A stretch of DNA of 64,000 nt from Streptomyces erythrochromogenes (GCF_036170895.1 NZ_CP108036.1:1798001-1862000), one strand, 5' to 3'; counted from the stretch's first letter, positions 27,819-37,408 are shown. Numbers and translations: made by a program. Notes: generated by a model from the sequence alone, not told the origin.

Positions 27819-28325
27819 TCACTCTCCTTCTACGAGGCGGGTCAGGCGGATCTTGTTGATCTTGACGAGCTCGCCGCGGGCGATTTCCCGCTCCTGCTCC
27901 GGCGAGTTGTCGATCCGGACCTTGACCGCGTCCCGCATGAACTCACCGGTCGCACCGGTGGCGCAGATGAGGAAGACGTGGCCGAACTTCTCCTGGTAGG
28001 CCAGGTTCAGTTCGAGGAGTTCGTTCTTGAGCTCCTCCGAGGCACCGGCCATGCCGCGCTGCTCGCGGGCGGAGGTCGGGTCTCCCGGCTTCGGCCGGCC
28101 GATCGGCGCGTGGCCTCCCATCGCCTCGGCCAGGTCCTCCGCGGTGAGCTCCGCCATGGCGGCCTCGTTCGCGGCGAACAGCGACTCGGCGGTGGCGAAG
28201 GGGCGCTGGGCGAGCATCTTGCTCCCCCACGCCGAGCTGGCGCACACCTCGTGCAGCTCGGCCGTGGCCGCGCTGTCGTCCAAGGTGTTGATCCGGGTGA
28301 GACCCGGGGTCGGACTCGAAGTCAC
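27819..28325 (-). CDS. uraD: OHCU decarboxylase
   Basis: A 168-residue all-helical enzyme decarboxylating 2-oxo-4-hydroxy-4-carboxy-5-ureidoimidazoline to S-allantoin. Conserved elements: CASSAWGSKMLAQRPF, the catalytic histidine in GGHAPIGRPKPGDP, and LNLAYQEKFGHVFLICATG with the RKEM-like segment replaced by TGATGEFMRD. GTG 28325 is the start, and its stop overlaps the uraH start region. First gene of the operon; its promoter (-35 at 28392-28397, -10 at 28368-28373 on the minus strand) carries the TCAAC-N5-GTTGA palindrome. Confidence 0.93.
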   Translation of the reverse strand: MTSSPTPGLTRINTLDDSAATAELHEVCASSAWGSKMLAQRPFATAESLFAANEAAMAELTAEDLAEAMGGHAPIGRPKPGDPTSAREQRGMAGASEELKNELLELNLAYQEKFGHVFLICATGATGEFMRDAVKVRIDNSPEQEREIARGELVKINKIRLTRLVEGE

Positions 28326-28367
28326 GGTAGGCCTCCGTGGCCTGTTGTTGCTTTGACGGGCTGCGCA

Positions 28368-28408
28368 TAGCTAACGCTCTCCACCACACGGCGTCAACAC
28401 TTTGTTGA
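28368..28408 (-). promoter_or_regulatory. uraD operon promoter with TCAAC-N5-GTTGA palindrome
   Basis: On the minus strand, palindrome TCAACAAAGTGTTGA (28394-28408) runs directly into the -35 box TTGACG (28392-28397). An 18-bp spacer and -10 TAGCTA (28368-28373) follow. The catalase promoter has the same layout. No TTCCG-type pair was found here, unlike the other ureide promoters. Confidence 0.7.
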
Positions 28409-28479
28409 AACTTCCCGTACACAAAAGCCGCCGCCCGGGTGAATTGGGCGGCGGCTCGTCACCGTGAGTCAGAATTTGT

Positions 28480-28863
28480 TCACGCTGGGGTGTTCTTACT
28501 GGGGTTTTCCCTGTTCAAGTAGTTGTAGACCGTGAAGCGGCTTACGCCCAGCGCGCCCGCGACCGTTTCCACACCGTGCCGCACGGAGAAGGCGCCCCGC
28601 GCCTCCAGTATCCGCACGACGTCCTGCTTGGACTTCCGGTCGAGCTGGGACAACGGTACGCCGTGCCGGCGCTCCAGCGCGGCCAGGATGTGGTCCAGCG
28701 AGTCCGAGAGCTGGGGCAGGCGCACGGCGAGCAGCTCCTGACCCTCCCAGGTGAGCACGACGTCGTCGGGCGTGGCCTGGGCCGGGTCCATCAGCTCGCC
28801 GCCCATCGCGTCCACCAGCGGCTTGACCGCCGTGACGAAGGGGTGGTCGCGGGGCTCGGTCAT
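28480..28863 (-). CDS. Small DNA-binding regulator with YheO/DauR-type C-terminal HTH
   Basis: A 127-residue protein. The N-terminal 75 residues are helical with no recognised domain (KPLVDAMGGELMDPAQATPD). The C-terminal 50 residues form a helix-turn-helix of the HTH_22 type found at the end of YheO/DauR regulators: KQDVVRILEARGAFSVRHGV, then ETVAGALGVSRFTVYNYLNR. ATG 28863 overlaps the upstream stop (ATGA). It precedes the uraD operon on the same strand, with the palindromic uraD promoter in between. A role as regulator of purine catabolism, perhaps through TCAAC-N5-GTTGA sites, is inferred from position. Confidence 0.8.
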   Translation of the reverse strand: MTEPRDHPFVTAVKPLVDAMGGELMDPAQATPDDVVLTWEGQELLAVRLPQLSDSLDHILAALERRHGVPLSQLDRKSKQDVVRILEARGAFSVRHGVETVAGALGVSRFTVYNYLNRENPSKNTPA

Positions 28864-29111
28864 GGCGTCTCCTCGCCGATCACGTTGACCTGGAGGGTGA
28901 CGCGCGTGGCACCGGCCCCCAAGGAATCGCGCAGCAGCGCGGTCACCGCGGACAGCACCCGGTCGGCCTCGCCTTCCGCAGTGTTGCCGAACGGGCCGAC
29001 GTCCACCGCCTCCAGCTGGGCCTTCTGGATGACCTCGCGGGCCGCCACGGCGTGGTCGGGGGCCTCTTCGAGATCGAAGGGCTCGGTCGTGAACTCCACT
29101 CTCAATCGCAC
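28860..29111 (-). CDS. MTH1187/YqgV-like small thiamine-binding-family protein
   Basis: An 83-residue protein starting at GTG 29111 (VRLRVEFTTEPFDLEEAP). VDVGPFGNTAEGEADRVLSA and TRVTLQVNVIGEE give an alternating beta-alpha pattern like the small DUF77/PF01910 thiamine-binding fold; no catalytic residues are evident. Its TGA overlaps the ATG of the HTH gene, so the two are translationally coupled, suggesting a ligand-sensing partner. It is divergent from hyi across the operator pair 29186-29221. Family assignment is moderate. Confidence 0.65.
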   Translation of the reverse strand: MRLRVEFTTEPFDLEEAPDHAVAAREVIQKAQLEAVDVGPFGNTAEGEADRVLSAVTALLRDSLGAGATRVTLQVNVIGEETP

Positions 29112-29185
29112 GCGGCTCAAGCTACCGCGCTGTCTCGATTTTTCGGGAGTCCGCACTTGACATCCGCGCGGAACCCCATGCAGTC

Positions 29186-29221
29186 TTCCATCAAGCAGAA
29201 AATAACTTCCGCAATACGGAA
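29186..29221. promoter_or_regulatory. Paired 15-bp operators upstream of hyi
   Basis: TTCCATCAAGCAGAA (29186-29200) and TTCCGCAATACGGAA (29207-29221, perfect arms) have centres 21 bp apart, the same geometry as at allB and gcl. A possible -10, TAACTT, lies between them (29203-29208). TTGACA at 29158-29163 is a possible alternative -35 but is not at 17 bp from it. Confidence 0.8.
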
Positions 29222-29237
29222 GGAGCGCACACCCCTC

Positions 29238-30071
29238 ATGGGATACACGGACCAGCGCTTCGATGTGAACCTGTCGATCCTCTTCACGGAACTCCCGCTC
29301 CTGGAGCGCCCTGCGGCTGCCGCCGCGGCGGGCTTCACGGCGGTCGAGCTGTGGTGGCCCTGGATCGAGACCCCCACCCCCGCTCAGGAGGAGCTCGACG
29401 CCCTCAAGAAGGCTCTTGAGGAAGCCGGCACCCAGCTGGTGGGCCTGAACTTCTACGCCGGCCAACTGCCGGGCCCGGACCGCGGCGCGGTCTCGGTACC
29501 CGGCGAGGAGTCGGACCGCTTCAACGCCAACATCAACGTGGCGGCGGACTTCGCCGCCTCGGTCGGCTGCAAGGCGCTGAACGCCCTGTACGGCAACCGC
29601 GTCGAAGGCGTGGACCCGGCCGTCCAGGACGAGCTGGCCCTCAAGAACCTGGTCGTGGCGGCGCAGGCCGCGGACCGCGTGGGGGCGATCCTCCTGATCG
29701 AGACCCTCAACAAGCCCGAGTCGCCGCTCTACCCGCTGGTGAGCGCCCCGGCCGGCATCGAGGTGGTGGACAAGGTGAACGAGGCCACCGGCCTCGGCAA
29801 CGCCAAGTTCCTGCTCGACCTGTACCACCTGGCGATGAACGATGAGGACCTCTCCGAGGTCATCGAAAAGTACGCCGCCAAGACCGGGCACGTCCAGATC
29901 GCGGACAAGCCGGGACGAGGGGCTCCGGGCACCGGCGAGCTGCCCCTCGAGGAGCTGCTCGACCAGCTGAAGAAGGCCGGATACGAGGGCTACGTAGGCC
30001 TCGAGTACAAGGCCGCAGACGCTGCCGCCTCCTTCGCATGGCTGCCGGCCGAGGCCCGCGCCGCCAAGTAG
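29238..30071 (+). CDS. hyi: Hydroxypyruvate isomerase
   Basis: A 277-residue TIM-barrel isomerase interconverting hydroxypyruvate and tartronate semialdehyde. Characteristic text: RFDVNLSILFTELPLLERPA, GFTAVELWWPW, the metal-ligand Glu in LLIETLNKPESPLYPL, the Asp/His pair LLDLYHLAMNDEDL, GHVQIADKPGRGAPGTGEL and GYEGYVGLEYK. ATG 29238 starts at MGYTDQRFD; an ATG at 29178 would place both operators inside the gene and is rejected. GGAAGGAG lies 12 bp before the chosen start. First of hyi-glxR-catalase on the plus strand. Confidence 0.93.
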   Translation: MGYTDQRFDVNLSILFTELPLLERPAAAAAAGFTAVELWWPWIETPTPAQEELDALKKALEEAGTQLVGLNFYAGQLPGPDRGAVSVPGEESDRFNANINVAADFAASVGCKALNALYGNRVEGVDPAVQDELALKNLVVAAQAADRVGAILLIETLNKPESPLYPLVSAPAGIEVVDKVNEATGLGNAKFLLDLYHLAMNDEDLSEVIEKYAAKTGHVQIADKPGRGAPGTGELPLEELLDQLKKAGYEGYVGLEYKAADAAASFAWLPAEARAAK

Positions 30072-30146
30072 GAGGACGAAGTCCGGGCGATCAGCCAGGC
30101 ACCTCACGCACTTTTCGTACAAAGCATTAAGAGAAGGACCCTCATC

Positions 30147-31037
30147 ATGAGCAACCTCCCCAAGATCGCCTGGATCGGTCTCGGAATCATGGGCTCCCCC
30201 ATGTCCGAGAACCTGCTGAAGGCCGGCTACTCGGTCACCGGCTTCACGCTGGAGCAGGACAAGCTGGAGCGCCTGGCCGCCGCCGGCGGCACCGCGGCCG
30301 GCTCGATCGCCGAGGCCGTCAAGGACGCCGACGTGATCATCACGATGGTGCCCGCCTCCCCGCAGGTCGAGGCCATCAACTACGGCCCCGAGGGCATCCT
30401 CGAGAACGCCAGGTCGGGCGCGCTGATCGTCGACATGTCCTCGATCACCCCGCAGACCTCCGTGGACCTGGCGAAGAACGCCGCCGAGAAGGGCATCCGC
30501 GTCATCGACGCCCCGGTGTCCGGCGGCGAGGCCGGCGCCATCGAGGCCGTCCTGTCGATCATGGTGGGTGGCGAGCAGGCCGACTTCGACGAGGCCCTGC
30601 CGGTCCTCGAGGCCCTCGGCAAGACCATCGTCCTGTGCGGGCCGCACGGCTCCGGCCAGACGGTGAAGGCCGCCAACCAGCTCATCGTCGCGGTGAACAT
30701 CCAGGCGTGCGCCGAGGCCGTCGTCTTCCTCGAGAAGTCGGGCGTGAACCTCACCGCCGCCCTGGACGTCCTCAACGGCGGCCTCGCCGGCTCCACGGTG
30801 CTGACCCGCAAGAAGGACAACTTCCTGAACCGCGACTTCAAGCCCGGGTTCCGGATCGACCTGCACCACAAGGACATGGGCATCGTCACCGACGCCGCCC
30901 GCAACGTCGGTGCGGCCCTCCCGGTCGGCGCGGTCGTCGCCCAGCTGGTCGCCTCGCTGCGCGCCCAGGGTGACGGCGGCCTGGACCACTCGGCCCTGCT
31001 GCGCGCCGTCGAGCGCCTCTCCGGCGCCCAGGTCTGA
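30147..31037 (+). CDS. glxR: 2-hydroxy-3-oxopropionate (tartronate semialdehyde) reductase
   Basis: A 296-residue beta-hydroxyacid dehydrogenase reducing tartronate semialdehyde to glycerate. NAD-binding GLGIMGSPMSENLLKAGY, substrate-site DAPVSGGEAGAIE, catalytic Lys in GSGQTVKAANQLIVAVNIQA and cofactor-loop KDMGIVTDAARNVGAALPVG are all present. ATG 30147 follows AGAAGGA. It lies 75 bp after hyi with no operator pair of its own and is probably read from the hyi promoter. Completes the glycerate route from glyoxylate with Gcl. Confidence 0.95.
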   Translation: MSNLPKIAWIGLGIMGSPMSENLLKAGYSVTGFTLEQDKLERLAAAGGTAAGSIAEAVKDADVIITMVPASPQVEAINYGPEGILENARSGALIVDMSSITPQTSVDLAKNAAEKGIRVIDAPVSGGEAGAIEAVLSIMVGGEQADFDEALPVLEALGKTIVLCGPHGSGQTVKAANQLIVAVNIQACAEAVVFLEKSGVNLTAALDVLNGGLAGSTVLTRKKDNFLNRDFKPGFRIDLHHKDMGIVTDAARNVGAALPVGAVVAQLVASLRAQGDGGLDHSALLRAVERLSGAQV

Positions 31038-31179
31038 GGTCCCCCGCCGGGCCCCCACGGGGCCCGGACCGCCCCCTCACGCAGGGGGCGCCGAGTCTCC
31101 GGATGGTGCCGGTGCTGACACCTGTCCTGTCGCGCCCAAGCGCCGGCACCGTCCGGGTCACCTCACCCCACAACTTCGT

Positions 31180-31257
31180 TCAACAAACTGTTGACGTTTA
31201 GTTCTCGCCGAATTTAGGCTGTTCCGCATGACGGAAGACGCTTTCCGTCAGCAGTTA
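31180..31257 (+). promoter_or_regulatory. Catalase promoter with both ureide palindromes
   Basis: TCAACAAACTGTTGA (31180-31194) merges into -35 TTGACG (31191-31196). An 18-bp spacer leads to -10 TAGGCT (31215-31220). Immediately downstream are TTCCGCATGACGGAA (31222-31236, perfect arms) and the weaker TTCCGTCAGCAGTTA (31243-31257), centres 21 bp apart, covering the expected transcription start. This places catalase under the same two control sites as aceB. Confidence 0.75.
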
Positions 31258-31275
31258 CCCGTACGGAAGGTCACC

Positions 31276-32733
31276 ATGTCGAAGCGCACGCTGACGACCG
31301 AGTCCGGCGCCCCGGTCGCCGACAATCAGAACTCCGCCACCGCCGGCGTCGGTGGCCCGCTCCTGATCCAGGACCAGCAGCTCCTTGAGAAGCTCGCCCG
31401 CTTCAACCGTGAGCGCATCCCGGAGCGTGTGGTGCACGCCCGCGGCTCGGCCGCGTACGGCTACTTCGAGGTGACCGACGACGTCACCGCCTACACCAGC
31501 GCCGCCTTCCTGAACACGGTCGGCAAGAAGACCGAGACCTTCCTGCGCTTCTCCACCGTCGCCGACTCCCTCGGTGGCGCGGACGCGGTGCGCGACCCCC
31601 GCGGTTTCGCCCTGAAGTTCTACACCGAAGAGGGCAACTACGACCTCGTCGGCAACAACACCCCGGTGTTCTTCATCAAGGACCCGATCAAGTTCCCCGA
31701 CTTCATCCACTCCCAGAAGCGCGACCCCTTCACGGGCAAGCAGGAGCCGGACAACGTCTGGGACTTCTGGGCGCACGCCCCCGAGGCCACGCACCAGATC
31801 ACCTGGCTGATGGGCGACCGCGGCATCCCGGCGTCGTACCGCCACATGAACGGCTACGGCTCCCACACCTACCAGTGGACGAACGAGCAGGGCGAGGCCT
31901 TCTTCGTCAAGTACCACTTCAAGACGAACCAGGGCATCCGCTGCCTCTCCGGGGAGCAGGCCGCCGAGCTCGTCGGCAAGGACGCGAACTCGCACCAGAC
32001 CGACCTGCTGCAGGCGATCGAGCGCGGCGTGAACCCGAGCTGGACCCTCTACGTCCAGATCATGCCGGCCGCCGAGGCCGCGGACTACCGCTTCAACCCG
32101 TTCGACCTCACCAAGGTGTGGCCGCACAGCGACTACCCGCTGCAGCGCGTGGGCCGCCTGGTCCTCGACCGCAACCCGGACAACGTCTTCGCCGAGGTCG
32201 AGCAGTCCGCCTTCTCCCCGAACAACTTCGTCCCGGGCATCACCGCCTCGCCGGACAAGATGCTCCAGGGCCGCCTGTTCGCCTACGCCGACGCCCAGCG
32301 CTACCGCCTCGGCGTGAACCACACCGTGCTGCCGGTCAACGCACCGAAGGCGACGAAGGCCGACAACTACGGCCGCGACGGCGTCATGGCGCTGCGCAAC
32401 GGCTCGCGCCACGACAAGAACTACGAGCCCAACTCGTACCAGGGCCCGGCCGAGACCGGTCTCGCCCTCGGCGCCCCGAAGGCCGTCTCCGGCTACACGG
32501 GCACCCACGAGGCCCCGGCCCACACCAAGGACGACGACTTCTTCCAGGCCGGTGAGCTCTACCGCCTGATGTCGGAGGCCGAGAAGCAGCGCCTGGTGGC
32601 GAACATCGCCGGCGGCCTCTCCCAGGTCACCCTCGAGGACGTCATCGAGAAGAACCTGGCTCACTTCCACGCCGCCGACGCCGACTACGGCCGTCGCGTC
32701 GAGGAGGCCGTGCGCGCCCTGCGCGACGCCTGA
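31276..32733 (+). CDS. katA: Monofunctional haem catalase, small-subunit type
   Basis: A 485-residue catalase. Distal His in RVVHARGSAAYGYFEVT, distal Asn in NNTPVFFIKDPIKFPDFIHS, and proximal haem Tyr in RLFAYADAQRYRLG are intact; length fits the small-subunit clade without a flavodoxin-like tail. ATG 31276 (MSKRTLTTESG) is preferred, with a GGAAGG ribosome site. The ATG at 31228 lies inside an operator palindrome and would leave no leader. By position and operators it serves peroxide made by uricase and is part of the ureide regulon. A hairpin terminator follows at 32752. Confidence 0.95.
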   Translation: MSKRTLTTESGAPVADNQNSATAGVGGPLLIQDQQLLEKLARFNRERIPERVVHARGSAAYGYFEVTDDVTAYTSAAFLNTVGKKTETFLRFSTVADSLGGADAVRDPRGFALKFYTEEGNYDLVGNNTPVFFIKDPIKFPDFIHSQKRDPFTGKQEPDNVWDFWAHAPEATHQITWLMGDRGIPASYRHMNGYGSHTYQWTNEQGEAFFVKYHFKTNQGIRCLSGEQAAELVGKDANSHQTDLLQAIERGVNPSWTLYVQIMPAAEAADYRFNPFDLTKVWPHSDYPLQRVGRLVLDRNPDNVFAEVEQSAFSPNNFVPGITASPDKMLQGRLFAYADAQRYRLGVNHTVLPVNAPKATKADNYGRDGVMALRNGSRHDKNYEPNSYQGPAETGLALGAPKAVSGYTGTHEAPAHTKDDDFFQAGELYRLMSEAEKQRLVANIAGGLSQVTLEDVIEKNLAHFHAADADYGRRVEEAVRALRDA

Positions 32734-32751
32734 GCCGATATGGATGTACCG

Positions 32752-32776
32752 GGGGCCTGACGGGAGGTCAGGCTCC
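32752..32776 (+). terminator. Terminator after catalase
   Basis: GGGGCCTGAC and GTCAGGCTCC form a 10-bp stem with one G-T pair and a 5-nt loop, 19 bp after the catalase stop. Confidence 0.75.
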
Positions 32777-33081
32777 GGGTGCTGAGCCCGACCCGTGGAC
32801 CCGGATGAGGGGTGGTACGCGGCGAGGGCAGGACGAGGACCGTGGCGAGCGTGCGAGCCAGTGCGGTGGTAATGGGTTCCGAGGCCCGTCTCTTGACCTG
32901 AGGGAGACGGTGCCGGAGTTCTCGTCGCCCGCCCGCCACGGTCCCAGCCACTCCTCTTCTTCTTACAGGGGCTGCGCACAGAGCGCCCTGCAGGAAGAGG
33001 AGGACTCCTCCCCACATACTCCGCCCGGCGGTGCGAACGTCCTGTCGCGCCAGCCTCGCACCGTCGGGCGGTAACAACCAG
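32777..33081. other. Gene-poor stretch with an imperfect hairpin
   Basis: No frame gives a convincing protein. Arms 32953-32970 and 32986-33003 (CCTCTTCTTC... with GAAGAGGAGG) pair over 18 bp with three mismatches or wobbles around a 15-nt loop. This could be a second terminator or the core of a small RNA. Confidence 0.4.
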
Positions 33082-33117
33082 AGCGCCGAGTCACGGACGG
33101 TCCCGTGGCTCGGCGCT
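33082..33117. terminator. Strong hairpin downstream of the 33135 gene
   Basis: AGCGCCGAGTCACGG pairs with CCGTGGCTCGGCGCT (15 bp, one wobble, 6-nt loop), positioned to stop leftward transcription from 33135 and rightward read-through from catalase. Confidence 0.85.
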
Positions 33118-33134
33118 TTGTCGTACCCCGGACC

Positions 33135-33590
33135 TCAGCGTGCCGGTGGCACGAAGGTGGGCCGCAGCGCGGGCGGCAGGTCGGACTTCCGCCCGAACAC
33201 CTGGACGTGGTCCGGATCCATGTCGTCGTTCTCCCACGTCGCGAGGAACCCCGCCGCGAGCAGGATCCTGATCAGCTCGCCCTGCATACGGGTACTCGCC
33301 GTTGCGAAACGCCGGACGGCCAGCGCCTCGACATCGCCGGCGAGGAAGGCCTCCGCCGCCGCCCGGGCCATGCCGGGACCGGGCGTCCAGCTCACGGAGA
33401 CGGCCGCCGACCCCATCTCGGCGTCGGCGTCGACCATGACCACCGGACCCGGCCGGCCCGGGGCGTCGGGAGCGTCCGCGCGGAGGGCGGGCAGGCCGGC
33501 GTCCTGCAGGGCCCGGACGACCTGCCCGGCCAGCTCCCTGCGGACGGTGAGGACTTCCTCGCAGGCGCGCGGGTGTCCGAGCTCGGCCAT
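33135..33590 (-). CDS. Hypothetical protein, 151 aa
   Basis: ATG 33590 follows GGGGGAGAG directly and opens a 151-residue soluble protein (MAELGHPRACEEVLTVRREL). Central text VVMVDADAEMGSAAVSVSWTPGPG then AFLAGDVEALAVRRFATAST reads as a mixed alpha-beta fold; the tail is basic and Pro-rich. No family recognised. The start lies directly beside a 42-bp perfect palindrome that would fold in its leader RNA. Confidence 0.65.
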   Translation of the reverse strand: MAELGHPRACEEVLTVRRELAGQVVRALQDAGLPALRADAPDAPGRPGPVVMVDADAEMGSAAVSVSWTPGPGMARAAAEAFLAGDVEALAVRRFATASTRMQGELIRILLAAGFLATWENDDMDPDHVQVFGRKSDLPPALRPTFVPPAR

Positions 33591-33597
33591 CTCTCCC

Positions 33598-33639
33598 CCT
33601 GATCGGGCTGCGGCCCGGCCGGGCCGCAGCCCGATCAGG
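33598..33639. repeat. 42-bp perfect palindrome
   Basis: Starting CCTGATCGGGCTGCGGCCCG, each half is the exact complement of the other with no spacer (axis between 33618 and 33619). It lies 8 bp upstream of the start at 33590, overlapping its ribosome-site region. It would form a very stable hairpin in RNA or a cruciform in DNA; it may be the terminator of a lost upstream gene. Confidence 0.85.
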
Positions 33640-33710
33640 ATCGCACGGGCGATGGCGGGGACGGCCTGGACGAACAGGATCACCGGCCGGTCCGGGGCTG
33701 CCCGGGCGAA

Positions 33711-33791
33711 CGCCCACTGGTACGAGGGGCCGCTGAGCGGGATGCGGGCCGCGGACCGGGCGACCACCAGCGCCACCAGGGGCTGCCCCAC
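33711..33791 (-). pseudogene. Possible amino-acid permease fragment
   Basis: The leftward frame reads VGQPLVALVVARSAARIPLS followed by GPSYQWA, resembling the third helix and periplasmic loop of APC-family permeases (PLSGxxYQW). Neither end continues as a permease. Weak evidence; may be chance. Confidence 0.25.
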
Positions 33792-33849
33792 CGCGGCGAG
33801 CGGCCGGAGCCGGATCCCCACCGGCCCGGACGCGATGGCCGCACGCGCA

Positions 33850-33886
33850 GCGACCCCCGCCCTCCTCGTGGAGGCGCGGGGGTCGC
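33850..33886 (-). terminator. Terminator of gcl
   Basis: GCGACCCCCGC / GCGGGGGTCGC, an 11-bp perfect stem, 23 bp past the gcl stop in its direction. Confidence 0.85.
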
Positions 33887-33908
33887 GGCGTACGGCCGGA
33901 GCCGGGGA

Positions 33909-35696
<1,788 letters not shown>

Positions 35697-35728
35697 CAGG
35701 TTCTCCTGCGGGTCTGGCGGTCAGGCTT

Positions 35729-35764
35729 TTCCGTAATCCGGAAGTTTTGTTCTGCTATACGGAA
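35729..35764. promoter_or_regulatory. Paired 15-bp operators upstream of gcl
   Basis: TTCCGTAATCCGGAA (35729-35743, perfect arms) and TTCTGCTATACGGAA (35750-35764) with centres 21 bp apart. Arms and spacing match the hyi and allB pairs. Confidence 0.8.
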
Positions 35765-35962
35765 CAAGCTAAGCGGCGTCTTCTTCGGCGTCAAGGCGGT
35801 AGGGGACCCCGGAAACCACCAAAAGCCGCATCTCGCTCGGCGACTTGTACAAATCACCGATCCGCCGGCGGGAACGGGCCGGAAATGGCGCGCAAGCTCG
35901 CCCCGGCGGTCGCCGGTGGTGGAGCATGGACCTACGCACGGCGACGGAGGGGGCCAGGTGTC

Positions 35963-36865
35963 ATGGCGGAAGCGGTACCGGTGCGCTGCCCGGCATGCCT
36001 GCGCGAGAACGGCTACACCGCGCCGGTCTTCCCCTGCGCCTGCGGGAGCCCGGTCAATCCCCCGCTGGACCTGTCCGCGCCACCGCTGCTGCTGACGCAC
36101 CGCACCTGGTCGGACAGCTGGGTGACGGTGCGCTGCACGTCGTGCGGGCGGGAGAGCGAGTGGCCGCATCCCGAGGTGGGGTGCGGATCGTGCGGCACGG
36201 TGGTGCGCCTTCCCGTGCACCCGCTGGAGCAGCCGGAGGCCGGGACGGGTCGGGGTGCGGGGCCGGGTGCGGGGCCGGGGGCCACGGCGGGGGCGGCGGC
36301 TTCGGCGGGTGCCGTGGGTTCGGCGGGTCCTGCGGGCCCGGGACGCGCGGGCGGGCCGGCGGATCAGCGCGGCGACGCTTCGGGGGAGGCCGCGGGTGCC
36401 GCTGCGGCCGGCGCCCCGGCGCCGCCGCCCGCCGCGGACCCGGCGCACATGCCCCTGCCGCCGACGGCTGCCGTCCCGCGGCCCGCGTTCCGGCCGGTGA
36501 CCATCCGTACGGCCCGGGACGCGGTGGCCACCGCCGCGCTGTACCTGCGCTGGCTCGGCTTCCAGGACGTACGGCAGCCCGACGGGCGCCCCATCCCCTC
36601 GGCGGCGGTGGACCTGCGGGCTCCGGGGCTGGTGGCCCAGGTGGACCCGACCACCGCGCCGGCCGGGCTGCGGGCGGTGGAGTGCGTCTGGCTGAACGGG
36701 CTCACGGCTTCGGCGACCAGCGTCTACTTCTCGCTCGCCGGGTACACGGAGGACGCCCGCAGCCGCGCGGACGACCTCGGGATACCGCTGTTCGTCATGG
36801 ACCTCACGGGCATGCCGCAGCCGGTCAACGACCCGGCGGACGCGCTGGTCGGATCGGGGGCGTAG
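35963..36865 (+). CDS. Zinc-ribbon protein with degenerate Mrr-like C-terminal domain
   Basis: A 300-residue protein from ATG 35963 (GGAGGGGG ribosome site). Residues 1-75 hold cysteine pairs CPAC, CACG, CTSC and CGSC, two zinc-ribbon-like knuckles. A 90-residue Gly/Ala/Pro-rich linker follows. The C-terminal 120 residues resemble the Mrr/REase fold (DAVATAALYLRWLGFQDVRQ, VAQVDPTTAPAGLRAVECVW, then VYFSLAGYTEDARSRADDLG). The usual PD-D/ExK lysine is not evident, so nuclease activity is doubtful. It may recognise nucleic acid without cutting. Divergent from gcl; no operon partner. Confidence 0.75.
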   Translation: MAEAVPVRCPACLRENGYTAPVFPCACGSPVNPPLDLSAPPLLLTHRTWSDSWVTVRCTSCGRESEWPHPEVGCGSCGTVVRLPVHPLEQPEAGTGRGAGPGAGPGATAGAAASAGAVGSAGPAGPGRAGGPADQRGDASGEAAGAAAAGAPAPPPAADPAHMPLPPTAAVPRPAFRPVTIRTARDAVATAALYLRWLGFQDVRQPDGRPIPSAAVDLRAPGLVAQVDPTTAPAGLRAVECVWLNGLTASATSVYFSLAGYTEDARSRADDLGIPLFVMDLTGMPQPVNDPADALVGSGA

Positions 36866-36919
36866 CGGCCGACCCCTTAGGCTCGGGGCATTACCTGCCG
36901 ACTGTCCGAGGAGAGTCCC

Positions 36920-37408
36920 GTGAGCCTGTACGACATCCCGCTGACCACCCTGTCCGACGAGCCCACCAGCCTGGCCGCGCACAAGGGCAAGGCGATCCTC
37001 CTGGTGAACACCGCGTCGCAGTGCGGTCTCACCCCGCAGTACTCGGGACTGGCCCGCCTGCAGTTCGCGTACGAGGAGAAGGGCTTCACGGTCATCGGCG
37101 TGCCCTGCAACCAGTTCGGCGGGCAGGAGCCCGGCAACGCCGAGGACATCCAGACGTTCTGCGCGGCCGGCTTCGGCGTCACCTTCCCGATGCTGGAGAA
37201 GTCCGAGGTCAACGGCGAGAACCGGCACCCCCTCTACCAGGAGCTGGTGAAGACCCCCGACGCGGACGGCGAGGCGGGGGACATCCAGTGGAACTTCGAG
37301 AAGTTCCTGATCTCCCCCGCCGGTGAGGTCGTGGCGCGCTTCCGCCCGCGTACCGAGCCGGAGGCCCCCGAGGTCATCGCCGCGATCGAGGCGCACCTGC
37401 CCGCGTAG
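36920..37408 (+). CDS. Glutathione peroxidase-family peroxidase (Cys type)
   Basis: A 162-residue thiol peroxidase. Peroxidatic Cys in LVNTASQCGLTPQYSGL, Gln/Trp tetrad residues in PCNQFGGQEPG and IQWNFEKFLI, and the FGVTFPMLEK block are present. It uses Cys rather than Sec, and as actinobacteria lack glutathione it probably works with thioredoxin. GTG 36920 follows GAGGAGAG. Stand-alone gene. Confidence 0.93.
   Translation: MSLYDIPLTTLSDEPTSLAAHKGKAILLVNTASQCGLTPQYSGLARLQFAYEEKGFTVIGVPCNQFGGQEPGNAEDIQTFCAAGFGVTFPMLEKSEVNGENRHPLYQELVKTPDADGEAGDIQWNFEKFLISPAGEVVARFRPRTEPEAPEVIAAIEAHLPA

Noticed and set aside
28860..31058. 732-codon minus-strand frame across hyi and glxR
   Set aside because: Only its last 83 codons make a plausible protein; the rest is antisense shadow of hyi and glxR.
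31228..31275. Earlier ATG start for catalase
   Set aside because: It lies inside the TTCCG palindrome and a few bases after the predicted -10, and the added residues do not resemble catalase N-termini.
32685..33077. Open frames between catalase and the 33135 gene
   Set aside because: Arg/Pro-rich translations without ribosome sites; the region contains hairpins instead.
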